Source: CAVSPO01 sp963730005 | Lineage (GTDB): Bacteria; Actinomycetota; Actinomycetes; Propionibacteriales; Propionibacteriaceae | Reading direction: 5' to 3' | NCBI GenBank assembly: GCA_963730005.1 | Contig: CAVSPO010000019.1 | Coordinates: forward strand, 53,219-117,218 | DNA length: 64,000 bases | Shown here: positions 9,414-16,924 of the stretch, piece by piece | Position numbering within the stretch: position 1 is the stretch's first letter | How the letters are laid out: each line of letters starts with the position of its first letter | Program-made: the position numbers and the translations under genes | Notes under the pieces: generated by a model | What the model was told of the DNA's origin: nothing | The model's input: only the letters and a program-made list of their open reading frames with translations | Databases searched by the model: none

Positions 9414-9911
9414 GTGCAGCCGGTCAAAAGGTGGACGACGCCCATCACTTTGCTGTTGTTGTGCGTCCTTCTCGGGTTCGGCGCCTGGTGGGGGTGGCAC
9501 AACCTGACCAAGCCGATCAGCGGCCAGGCCCAGCCCTGCGTCACTGTCGAAGCAAGCGTTCTGCGCACCAGCGACGTCACCGTTCGGGTCCTCAACGCAG
9601 GCAACAAGGCCGGCCTTGCTGGCTCGGTGGCCGCACAACTCAAGGCGAAGGGCTTCAAGATCGCCGGCACCGGGAACAGTGACGAGGCTGTCAATGCCAC
9701 GGTCGTCAGGGGCTCCAGCCAGGAGGACCCCGAGGTGCAGCTGGTGCTCGGCTTCTTCCCACAGGCGGTGGCTGAGGGCGACCAGCGTGCGGACCATGTC
9801 GTTGAAGTGATCCTCGCCAACGATTTCGCAGGTTTCAACGCCGACGCGCCCCTGGAAGTGGCAGTGCCCGGCGGGACTGTCTGCCTGCCCCCCAGCCAAG
9901 CCCCCGCCTGA
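9414..9911 (+). CDS. Membrane-anchored LytR C-terminal domain protein
   Basis: About 165 residues from GTG 9414, chosen because AGGAG precedes it and a single membrane helix (ITLLLLCVLLGFGAWWGW) then sits at the N-terminus. The extracellular part carries a LytR_C domain with the typical strand-turn VTVRVLNAGNKAGLAGSVAAQL and GFKIAGTGNSD. This domain is found alone or attached to LytR-CpsA-Psr ligases of actinobacterial cell walls, where it is thought to help wall glycopolymer attachment. No LCP catalytic domain is present here. The open frame extends upstream to 9309, but the extra part is a low-complexity Arg/Ala run. Confidence 0.75.
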   Translation: MQPVKRWTTPITLLLLCVLLGFGAWWGWHNLTKPISGQAQPCVTVEASVLRTSDVTVRVLNAGNKAGLAGSVAAQLKAKGFKIAGTGNSDEAVNATVVRGSSQEDPEVQLVLGFFPQAVAEGDQRADHVVEVILANDFAGFNADAPLEVAVPGGTVCLPPSQAPA

Positions 9912-9967
9912 CCGGCCGTGGTGCACTCCCGGGCGGCCCCGGGTGGTGCACCAGGCCGTTGCGCCAA

Positions 9968-11020
9968 CTAGTGGCCAGACCACACCGAACGGTTGGCCCA
10001 CACGGTCGGCGTGCAGTGTGCCTTGAGTTCCTCGATGCTGATGCCCAGCGTGCGCAGGAAGATCGCCATCCGGATGCGCAGGCCGTTGTCCGTCTGGTGG
10101 AAGATCGCCAGGCCGGGCAGGTCGTCGACGTCGGGGCTGAGGTCGTAACTGTCCGGACGGGAGTCGCGGGGCAACGGGTGCATCAGGATGGCCTCGGTGT
10201 TGGCTGCCTCGATGAGCATCGCCTTGTTGAGCAGATCACCTCCCTTGGGGGCCTGCGCCAGCGCTTCCTCGCTCATCCGCTCGCGCTGCACCCGGGTGGC
10301 GTAGATGGCATCGGCACCTGTGACGGCTTCCTGCACGCTGTCGAACTGCAGCACCGAGCAGCCGGCCGCGCGGGCCTGATCGACACTCTCGGCGGGCAGC
10401 TCAAGGCTTGGCGGCGAGAACAAACGGAAGTTGATGTTTTCGTACAGGCTGAGCATGCTGATCAGCGAATGCACCGTGCGGCCGTTCTTCAAGTCGCCCA
10501 GGACGGCGACGGTGGTGCCGTTCACTCCCCGGCCTCGCTTGTCCAACTCCTTCTGCAGCGTGTAGGTGTCGAGAAGGGCCTGGCTGGGATGCTCGCCCTT
10601 GCCGTCGCCGGCGTTGACCACCGGCACCAGCGAGCCCTCGGCGAACTGCGCCACCGATCCCGTCTCCGGATGACGAACCACCAGCACGTCGGAGTAGCCG
10701 GAGACGACACGCGCGGTGTCGGTGATGGACTCCCCCTTGGCCATCGAGCTGAAGGTGAATCCGGTGGTGCTGGTCAGATTGCCGCCCAGACGCTCGAAGG
10801 CGGACTCGAAGCTCAGCCGGGTGCGCGTGCTCGGTTCAAAGAAGAGGCTGCCCAACAGTGCGCCGTTGAGCACGTCGCACTTCTGTTGGCTGCTCGCGAT
10901 CGGGTCGCAGGCGTCAGACAGATCGAACATGGTCTGCAGGCCCGCCAGGTCGAACTGGCGCGTGCTCAGCAGGTGCTCACCGGCGCCGAATGGCTTCGAA
11001 TGGGGCTCGTTTGTGGTCAT
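9968..11020 (-). CDS. pyrB: Aspartate carbamoyltransferase catalytic chain
   Basis: 350 residues. It condenses carbamoyl phosphate with aspartate, the first committed step of pyrimidine synthesis. The carbamoyl phosphate motif is FFEPSTRTRLSFE, followed by GDGKGEHPSQALLD and the late active-site loop MHPLPR, all as in ATCase; an aspartate-type rather than ornithine-type site is indicated by the overall pattern. No pyrI regulatory chain and no other pyr gene is adjacent. The ATG at 11020 follows the stop of a small upstream leader ORF by two bases (TAGTCATG), with a ribosome binding site GGGAAAGG inside that leader. The layout suggests attenuation control by UTP (see leader entries). Confidence 0.93.
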   Translation of the reverse strand: MTTNEPHSKPFGAGEHLLSTRQFDLAGLQTMFDLSDACDPIASSQQKCDVLNGALLGSLFFEPSTRTRLSFESAFERLGGNLTSTTGFTFSSMAKGESITDTARVVSGYSDVLVVRHPETGSVAQFAEGSLVPVVNAGDGKGEHPSQALLDTYTLQKELDKRGRGVNGTTVAVLGDLKNGRTVHSLISMLSLYENINFRLFSPPSLELPAESVDQARAAGCSVLQFDSVQEAVTGADAIYATRVQRERMSEEALAQAPKGGDLLNKAMLIEAANTEAILMHPLPRDSRPDSYDLSPDVDDLPGLAIFHQTDNGLRIRMAIFLRTLGISIEELKAHCTPTVWANRSVWSGH

Positions 11021-11022
11021 GA

Positions 11023-11142
11023 CTACGCCTTTCCCAACTGCACAGACAAAAGAAAAGCCTCACCGCACTGGTGAGGCTGAGGGACGAACAACTGAAGATG
11101 AAACGGCGGTAACAGCTTCGGGCTGCTCACTCGCCTGCTCAA
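11023..11142 (-). CDS. Putative pyrB leader peptide (PyrL-like)
   Basis: A 39-codon ORF from TTG 11142, with CAGGAG five bases upstream, to TAG 11023, two bases before the pyrB ATG. It runs through a T-rich segment (codons TTT CAT CTT CAG TTG TTC) and then through both arms of the terminator hairpin. This is the same arrangement as the enterobacterial pyrBI leader, in which UTP shortage makes polymerase pause in the U-rich tract so that the trailing ribosome can block the terminator. The peptide ends with a short PQPH...GEAFLL stretch reminiscent of enterobacterial PyrL, but this is from memory. Whether it is translated is inference. Confidence 0.55.
   Translation of the reverse strand: MSRRVSSPKLLPPFHLQLFVPQPHQCGEAFLLSVQLGKA
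11046..11078 (-). terminator. Attenuator-like intrinsic terminator in the pyrB leader
   Basis: On the minus strand the sequence forms a perfect 9-bp stem AGCCTCACC / GGTGAGGCT with loop AGTGC, followed directly by TTTCTTTTGT. It is a textbook intrinsic terminator, placed 26 bases before the pyrB start codon and inside the leader ORF, so it would stop pyrB transcription unless prevented from forming. Confidence 0.8.
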
Positions 11143-11282
11143 GGTCACTCCTGGTTTCGACTGGTTCCGTCAGAGGTTAACACCACGCGACGTTCCCCGA
11201 ACAGCGGCCCACGGAATCGCCCGCCTGGCGAACTCCTGAGTCCCACGCAGCCTCGATGGGCGCGGTGCGTCACACTGGGGAC

Positions 11283-13706
11283 ATGGCAGAGCGGGCGACC
11301 ACGGTGCAGGTGGGCGAGCGCGCCATCAAGGTGACCAACCTCGACAAGGTGATGTACCCGTCGTCCGGCACCACCAAGGCCGACGTGATCGGCTACTACC
11401 AGGCGGTGGCGCCGTGGTTCGTCGCCCATTCCTGGGGCCGCCCGATCACCCGCAAGCGTTGGGTGCACGGAGTCGGCACCGCCGAATCGCCCGGCACCTC
11501 CTTCTTCGAGAAGAATCTGGACGCGCGATCCACGCCCGACTGGGTGCCCACGGCCACCCTGACGCACAGTGACTCGGTCAATCGCTATCCGTTGGCCAAC
11601 GACGCTGCCACGCTGGTCTGGTTGGCGCAGCTCGCCGCCCTCGAGCTGCACACGCCGCAGTGGAGGGTCACTGCAGAAGGGCATCGACAGCACCCGGACC
11701 GACTGGTCATCGACCTCGATCCCGGGCCGGGCACCGGGCTGCCCGAGTGCGTCGAACTTGCCCACCTGCTGCATGAGGTGCTGGCAGGGATGGGCCTGGT
11801 CTGCGTCCCGGTGACCAGCGGTTCGAAAGGCATCCACGTGTACGCGGGGCTGGACGGACAGCTCAGCTCCACCGAGGCCTCCGAGCTGGCCAGGCAACTG
11901 GCGGTTTCACTGGAGTCGCTGCGTCCCGACCTCGTGGTCGCCAACATGGCCAAGGCGCAACGCGACGGCAAGGTGCTGATCGACTGGAGCCAGAACAACG
12001 CCAACAAGACCACGGTGGCCCCCTATTCGCTGCGCGGCAGGTTGCGGCCTTTTGTGGCGGTGCCGCGCACCTGGGACGAGCTGGCGCCGGGGCTGCGGCA
12101 CCTGGAGCTGGACGAGCTGCCCGAGCGACTGGCCACGATCGGCGACCCGCTTGACGTCCTGTTGCCACCGCCGGCCCAGCCGGTGGCGCCACCTGGGCCG
12201 GTGACGGCCAACACTGGGGGTGCTGCGAAGCTGGCGGACTACCGCGCGAAGCGTGACGCGACGCAGACGCCCGAGCCAGTGCCCGCGGCGCACGCCCCCG
12301 TCACGGCAACAGGCGGCAATTCGTTCGTCATCCAGGAACACCATGCTCGGCGTCTGCACCACGACTTTCGTCTGGAGCGGGACGGGGTGCTGGTTAGCTG
12401 GGCCTTGCCGAAGCTCACGCCACTGGACTCCGGACACAACCATCTGGCGGTGCACGTCGAGGACCACCCCCTGGAGTACGGCAGCTTCGAAGGCACGATC
12501 CCGAAGGGGCAGTACGGAGCCGGCACCGTCGAGATCTGGGACTGGGGGCACTACGACGCCGAGAAGTGGCTGGACCGCGAGATCATCGTCACGCTGCAGG
12601 GGCGTCCCGACGGCGGGCTTGGCGGCGTCCCCCGCCGATTCGCCCTGATCCGCACCGGAAGGACGGCCGACGACCCCAACTGGCTGATTCACCTGATGAA
12701 GACCGTCCAGCCAGCGACAACCCCCGAGCCCACAGGCGGGTCCACACCCCAAACCGCTGCCGGTCGGCAGCCGGACGAGCTGCCGGTGATCCAGCCGATG
12801 CTGGCCACAGCAGCCCGCCCCGATCAGATCACCGGCACGGATTGGCGCTTCGAAACCAAGTGGGACGGCTACCGGGCCATCGTCGCCGTGGCCGGCGGAC
12901 AGACGAAGTGGCGCAGTCGCAACGGGCTCGACCTCACGGCGAGCTACCCCGAGCTGGCCGAGCTCGGCACGCTGCTGCCCGGCCACAGTGCGGTGCTGGA
13001 CGGGGAAATCGTGGCCCTTGACGACCGGGGCCACTCCAACTTCGAGCTGCTGCAGAACCACGGCCCCACCAGCGATCCTGCGCACTTCATGGCGTTCGAC
13101 CTGCTGTTCCTGGACGGCCGCTCGCTGCTGCGCACCCCTTACCTGGAGCGCCGGGCTGCTCTGGAGAAGCTGCTCGGTGCGGGCGGCCGTCAGATTCACG
13201 TGCCCGGCGTCTTCGAAGGCGACCTGGAGCTGGTGCTGGCCGCCACCAGGAGCCAGGGCGCGGAAGGCATCGTCGCCAAGAAGGCCGACAGCATCTACCA
13301 GCCAGGCCGGCGCGCGCGAACCTGGCTGAAGATCAAGCACCACCTGACGCAGGAAGTGGTCATTGTCGGTTGGAATCCCGGCAGTGGTCAGCGCGCGGAC
13401 ACCATCGGGTCACTGTTGACCGGCGTGCACGACGGCGGCCGGCTCGTCTACACCGGACGCGTCGGCAGTGGCTTCAGCGAGCGTGAGCTGGCCGAGTCGA
13501 AGTCGGTGCTCGACACCATCGGGCGCGTCACCCCGCCGGTTGACGATGTTCCCGCCGCGGACGCCAAGGGCGCGCGCTGGGTCGAGCCCCTACTGGTCGG
13601 CGAGATCAAGCACGCGGGGGCTGGCAAGTCGGGCGTCTACCGCCACCCGGTGTGGCGGGGTTGGCGCCCCGACAAGGACCCCGAAGACGTCGTTCGGGAG
13701 GACTGA
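11283..13706 (+). CDS. ligD: Multifunctional non-homologous end-joining DNA ligase LigD
   Basis: About 807 residues from ATG 11283. Three domains lie in the order POL-PE-LIG, as in mycobacteria: a primase-like polymerase (about 10-290, with VIDLDPGPG as the metal-binding strand and GSKGIHVY), a 3'-phosphoesterase (about 320-470, with EHHARRLHHDFRLERDG) and an ATP-dependent ligase (about 510-800). The adenylated lysine is K526 in ETKWDGYR, with later ligase motifs LDGEIVALD, EGIVAKK and WLKIKHH. The protein repairs double-strand breaks together with Ku, whose gene is not in the window. The longer frame from 11256 is less likely. Confidence 0.95.
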   Translation: MAERATTVQVGERAIKVTNLDKVMYPSSGTTKADVIGYYQAVAPWFVAHSWGRPITRKRWVHGVGTAESPGTSFFEKNLDARSTPDWVPTATLTHSDSVNRYPLANDAATLVWLAQLAALELHTPQWRVTAEGHRQHPDRLVIDLDPGPGTGLPECVELAHLLHEVLAGMGLVCVPVTSGSKGIHVYAGLDGQLSSTEASELARQLAVSLESLRPDLVVANMAKAQRDGKVLIDWSQNNANKTTVAPYSLRGRLRPFVAVPRTWDELAPGLRHLELDELPERLATIGDPLDVLLPPPAQPVAPPGPVTANTGGAAKLADYRAKRDATQTPEPVPAAHAPVTATGGNSFVIQEHHARRLHHDFRLERDGVLVSWALPKLTPLDSGHNHLAVHVEDHPLEYGSFEGTIPKGQYGAGTVEIWDWGHYDAEKWLDREIIVTLQGRPDGGLGGVPRRFALIRTGRTADDPNWLIHLMKTVQPATTPEPTGGSTPQTAAGRQPDELPVIQPMLATAARPDQITGTDWRFETKWDGYRAIVAVAGGQTKWRSRNGLDLTASYPELAELGTLLPGHSAVLDGEIVALDDRGHSNFELLQNHGPTSDPAHFMAFDLLFLDGRSLLRTPYLERRAALEKLLGAGGRQIHVPGVFEGDLELVLAATRSQGAEGIVAKKADSIYQPGRRARTWLKIKHHLTQEVVIVGWNPGSGQRADTIGSLLTGVHDGGRLVYTGRVGSGFSERELAESKSVLDTIGRVTPPVDDVPAADAKGARWVEPLLVGEIKHAGAGKSGVYRHPVWRGWRPDKDPEDVVRED

Positions 13707-13862
13707 GCAGGCCCGAAGGCCGGAATTCTCGGTTCAGAATTTCCTGAACCATTCAAGCCCGTTTCAGCGATGTCACCTTCCCCGCAAGCGCGCCTCAGGC
13801 GCTCGGCGCATTCAGGCCGGCTCAGTGAAGGTGGCCGTGCGACCCAAGCTTCGCCGAAGCAG

Positions 13863-13896
13863 AACGCCCGAGCCGCGGACTGCGGGCTCGGGCGTT
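13863..13896 (-). terminator. GC-rich hairpin downstream of tRNA-Ser
   Basis: Perfect 12-bp arms AACGCCCGAGCC and GGCTCGGGCGTT surround a 10-base loop, starting 22 bases beyond the CCA end of the tRNA. It is the likely transcription stop for the tRNA. A T run is lacking. Confidence 0.65.
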
Positions 13897-13918
13897 AGAG
13901 GTGTCATACGGCACCACG

Positions 13919-14006
13919 TGGCGGTGACGGAGGGATTTGAACCCTCGGAGGCTTGCACCTCACTCGCTTTCGAGGCGAGCTCTTTCGGCCGCTCAGACAC
14001 GTCACC
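13919..14006 (-). tRNA. tRNA-Ser(CGA)
   Basis: Read on the minus strand, the acceptor arm GGTGACG pairs with CGTCACC, the discriminator base is G, and CCA is encoded (13921-13919). The anticodon stem CTCGC/GCGAG encloses the loop CTCGAAA, giving anticodon CGA, which reads the serine codon UCG. A long variable arm (TGAGGTGCAAGCCTC) and a T arm with GGTTCAAATCC complete a class II serine tRNA. Confidence 0.95.
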
Positions 14007-14074
14007 GGGGGTGACTTTACCGACCCGTGGCCGCTCATCGCAAAACTGGCCACCTGACGGCTCACCCGAGAGGG

Positions 14075-14554
14075 TCAGCGGCGGGCGTCGAAGAAGTCCC
14101 GCAGCACTGCCGCGCACTCCTTGGCGCAGATCCCGCTCACCACTCGGGGCCGATGTGGCAGTCGAGGGTCACGCACGACGTCCCACAGCGACGCGACCGC
14201 ACCGGCCTTCTCGTCGAACGCCCCGAAGACCAACGTCCCCACCCTGGCCTGGACGATCGCCCCGGCGCACATGGTGCAGGGCTCCAGCGTCACCACCAAC
14301 GTGCAGTCGTCCAGCCGCCAGTGGCCGCGCACCGCAGCTGCCCGCTGCAGGCACAACACCTCGGCATGGGCCATCGGGTCGCCGGTGGCGTCCCGCTCGT
14401 TGTGGGCCCTGGCCAGCACTGTGCCCCCGGCGTCCAGCAGCACGGCCCCCACCGGGACATCGCCCGCAACGGCTGCAGCTCGCGCTTCGTCAAGCGCGAG
14501 CTGCATGAATTGGTGCAGCGGGCCGCAGCGCGAGCCGGCCACCGGACTGCTCAC
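14075..14554 (-). CDS. tadA: tRNA-specific adenosine deaminase
   Basis: 159 residues from GTG 14554; an internal ATG at 14506 is an alternative start. It converts A34 to inosine in tRNA-Arg(ACG). The zinc site is complete: HAEV holds the metal histidine and the catalytic glutamate, and PCTMC supplies the two cysteines. The upstream part GDVPVGAVLLD is typical of TadA. The start overlaps the stop of the acidic partner gene (GTGA), so the two are translationally coupled. Confidence 0.92.
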   Translation of the reverse strand: MSSPVAGSRCGPLHQFMQLALDEARAAAVAGDVPVGAVLLDAGGTVLARAHNERDATGDPMAHAEVLCLQRAAAVRGHWRLDDCTLVVTLEPCTMCAGAIVQARVGTLVFGAFDEKAGAVASLWDVVRDPRLPHRPRVVSGICAKECAAVLRDFFDARR

Positions 14555-15237
14555 TCCTGGTCGAGGGCCTTGGCGAACTGAGGGCCGAACCCGAGCTTGT
14601 CGGCCAGGTCCTGAACGAGCACGTCGGAGTCCTCGTCAAGGTTGGTGGCGATCTGCTCGAAGTCGAACTCGCTGACACCCTGATCGACGAAGATGTCGAG
14701 GTCGCCGAGGGCGTCGGAGTCGTCGTCGGGGTCTGCGACCTCAAGACCGAGGAAGTCGACGACGTCGCGCGCGATGGGCCAGTCGTTGCTTGCCACGGAG
14801 TCGTTGAGGACCACCTGCACGTTGCGGCCACGCACCCGCACGATCACGAAGAACTCGCCGGCGATCGAAACCAGGCCGGTGGCACCGGCATCACCCGGCA
14901 GGCGGCGCAGCTGCTCAATCAAGTCGTCCAGGTCGTTGGCGAGACCACTCTCGAGGGCGGTTGCGACCGGCTGGCCGTCCTCACGGTAAAGGGCGATGAC
15001 GAAATCGATGTCTTCGTCGGTAGCGTCTTCGTAGTCGTCATCATCGTCGTCGTCATCGGAATCGTCGTCATCGTCGTAGTCGTCGGCCACGACGCCGCCA
15101 TCCAGATCTTCGTCGTCATCGAGACTCTCGTCCGTCAGGTCGTCGACCTCGGACACGACGCTGGTCTCGACGACGTCCTCATCGAGCTGGCCACCCTCAA
15201 ACGCGCTCACAACGCCCTCCTCAACTTGGGACTCCAT
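14551..15237 (-). CDS. tRNA adenosine deaminase-associated protein
   Basis: About 228 residues. The start is uncertain: ATG 15237 is used, and GTG codons at 15279 and 15195 also fit. Residues 20-90 are extremely acidic (runs such as DDDDDSDDDDDDDD), so the N-terminal third is probably disordered. The C-terminal 150 residues form the conserved part seen in actinobacterial proteins encoded next to tadA, beginning DIDFVIALYREDGQPVA. Its biochemical role is unknown; the four-base overlap with tadA points to a functional tie. Confidence 0.75.
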   Translation of the reverse strand: MESQVEEGVVSAFEGGQLDEDVVETSVVSEVDDLTDESLDDDEDLDGGVVADDYDDDDDSDDDDDDDDYEDATDEDIDFVIALYREDGQPVATALESGLANDLDDLIEQLRRLPGDAGATGLVSIAGEFFVIVRVRGRNVQVVLNDSVASNDWPIARDVVDFLGLEVADPDDDSDALGDLDIFVDQGVSEFDFEQIATNLDEDSDVLVQDLADKLGFGPQFAKALDQE

Positions 15238-15377
15238 CGTGTCAGACAAGGGCGATTGTTGCACCCCTGAGAACGGCACCGGACGCTTGAGCGCGACCCC
15301 GGCTCCTGAGCCGCAGTGGGTGCGGGATTCCAGCCGCGGCCACGCATGTCCACCCGGCGGTGTGGGAAAGTGGTCCC

Positions 15378-16019
15378 GTGGAACTTCTCATCGCTGATCA
15401 CCCGCTGGTGTCACACAAGGTCGCCCTGCTTCGCGACAGGCGCACCCCCAGCCCCACGTTCCGGCAGCTGGTCGACGAGCTGGTCACCCTGCTCGCCTAC
15501 GAAGCCACGCGCGACGTCCGGGTCGAGACTGTCGAGGTACAGACGCCGCTCACCACCACCACCGGCGTGACGATCGGCGCACCCAAACCGCTCGTGGTTC
15601 CGATCCTGCGTGCTGGCTTGGGCATGCTGGACGGGATGCTGCGGTTGCTGCCGACCGCGGAGGTCGGGTTCGTCGGGATGGCCCGCAACGAGGAAACCCT
15701 GGAGCCCGTGACCTACGCCGAGCGGCTGCCGCAGGACTTGTCCGGACGGCAGTGCTTCGTGCTGGACCCGATGCTCGCCACGGGGGGCTCGCTCGGGGGC
15801 TGCCTGCAGTTCTTGGCCAAGCGCGGTGTGCGCGACGTCACCTGCGTCTGCCTGTTCGCCGCCCCCGAAGGCATCAAACGCTTCAGCGACGACGTCGAGA
15901 ACCTCGGCATCAGGTGCAAGCTCGTCGTCGCGGTTGTCGACGACCACCTGGACGAGCACGGCTACATCGTCCCCGGGCTGGGAGACGCCGGCGACCGTCT
16001 TTACGGTCTGGTGGACTGA
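15378..16019 (+). CDS. upp: Uracil phosphoribosyltransferase
   Basis: About 213 residues from GTG 15378. It salvages uracil with PRPP to UMP. The PRPP-binding signature VLDPMLATGGS is present near residue 135, as are the flexible-loop region VGFVGMARNEETLEP and the C-terminal uracil-binding GDAGDRLYG. A strong hairpin terminator follows the stop codon directly, so the gene is monocistronic. It divides the pyrimidine supply with pyrB 4 kb away. Confidence 0.95.
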   Translation: MELLIADHPLVSHKVALLRDRRTPSPTFRQLVDELVTLLAYEATRDVRVETVEVQTPLTTTTGVTIGAPKPLVVPILRAGLGMLDGMLRLLPTAEVGFVGMARNEETLEPVTYAERLPQDLSGRQCFVLDPMLATGGSLGGCLQFLAKRGVRDVTCVCLFAAPEGIKRFSDDVENLGIRCKLVVAVVDDHLDEHGYIVPGLGDAGDRLYGLVD

Positions 16020-16020
16020 A

Positions 16021-16060
16021 CGAACCGGGCCCACCCGCACTTGCGGATGGGCCCGGTTCG
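16021..16060 (+). terminator. Hairpin terminator after upp
   Basis: Arms CGAACCGGGCCCA and TGGGCCCGGTTCG (13 bp) plus an inner CCGCA/TGCGG stem begin one base after the upp stop codon. The hairpin may also stop transcription of yceI from the other side. Confidence 0.8.
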
Positions 16061-16108
16061 TTACTGTCAGCCCTCAGGGGCCAAGGTTCGTCAGGGTCGA
16101 GCCGGCGC

Positions 16109-16660
16109 TCACGCCTGCTTGATGGCGCTGATCTCGAAAACCAACTTCACCTTCTCGCTGACCAGCATGCCGCCGGTCTCAAGAGCCGCGTTCCAGGTCA
16201 GGCCCCAGTCCTTGCGGTTCACGTCGATGTCACCCTCGAAACCGACGCGCTCGTTGCCGAAGGGATCGGTGGCAGCGCCGGTGAACTCGAAGGGAATGGT
16301 GACGGTCTTCGTGACGTCCTTGATGGTCAGGTCGCCGGTGATCTCGACCTCGTCGTCATCAGTGGCCTCGACCTTGGTCGAGACGAAGGTGATGTTCGGG
16401 TACTTCTCCACGTCGAAGAAGTCGGCGCTCCTCAGGTGGCCGTCGCGACCTTCGTTGCGGGTGTCGACGCTGTTCACGTCGATGACGACCTTGACGGAGG
16501 ACGCTTGGGGGTTGGCGCCGTCGACGACGGCCTCCCCGGTGAACTCGTTGAAGGCGCCGCGGACCTTGGTGATCATGGCGTGCCGGGCCACGAAGCCGAT
16601 GCTCGAGTGGGAGGTGTCGATGCTGTAGTTGCCCTGCAGGGTGCGCATGTCGGTGCTCAT
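16109..16660 (-). CDS. YceI-family protein
   Basis: 183 residues from ATG 16660, preceded by GAGGAGA. The YceI fold is a lipocalin-like barrel that binds isoprenoid or other long amphiphilic molecules. Typical marks are the early DTSHSSIGFVARHAMITKVRG, the central LRSADFFDVEKYPNI and the late DWGLTWNAALETGG. There is no signal peptide, so it is cytosolic, unlike E. coli YceI. It is divergent from the reductase operon at 16.9 kb, with palindromes between the two. Confidence 0.9.
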   Translation of the reverse strand: MSTDMRTLQGNYSIDTSHSSIGFVARHAMITKVRGAFNEFTGEAVVDGANPQASSVKVVIDVNSVDTRNEGRDGHLRSADFFDVEKYPNITFVSTKVEATDDDEVEITGDLTIKDVTKTVTIPFEFTGAATDPFGNERVGFEGDIDVNRKDWGLTWNAALETGGMLVSEKVKLVFEISAIKQA

Positions 16661-16735
16661 GGTTGTCTCCTCGTTGTTCTGTTGCCGGGCAGTGAGCCGG
16701 CCGAAGCTTTGGTGTGGCTGCGACTTCCGCAACCT

Positions 16736-16749
16736 GTTGAACATTCAAC
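16736..16749. promoter_or_regulatory. Palindrome, possible MarR-type operator for yceI
   Basis: A perfect palindrome GTTGAACATTCAAC lies 76 bases upstream of the yceI start in the divergent intergenic region. Its core TTGAACATTCAA resembles the TTGAATATTCAA boxes bound by MarR-family repressors in actinobacteria. Regulator and function are inferred. Confidence 0.4.
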
Positions 16750-16839
16750 CACGGTGCCGCGCAGAGTATTCCCACGAATTTCTGGCAGCTTCTCCTCACA
16801 TGGGCGCACCATCGGGACTAGCGTGGGAAGACACAGATT

Positions 16840-16869
16840 CTGTGGGGCCACAGCCAAGTGGCCCCACAG
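16840..16869 (+). promoter_or_regulatory. 12-bp inverted repeat upstream of the reductase operon
   Basis: Perfect arms CTGTGGGGCCAC and GTGGCCCCACAG are separated by AGCCAA and end 55 bases before the ATG of the reductase gene. It could be an operator or a 5' UTR hairpin. No T tract follows, so a terminator is unlikely. Confidence 0.5.
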
Positions 16870-16924
16870 TGGACGTCCCGTCCCGACTGTGACGGGCGAT
16901 CGACCTACAGGGATCGAGAGCACC

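Noticed and set aside
15752..16924. Upstream extension of the reductase gene by about 390 codons
   Set aside because: It overlaps upp in another frame, crosses the upp terminator and is antisense to yceI. The conserved protein starts at 16925.
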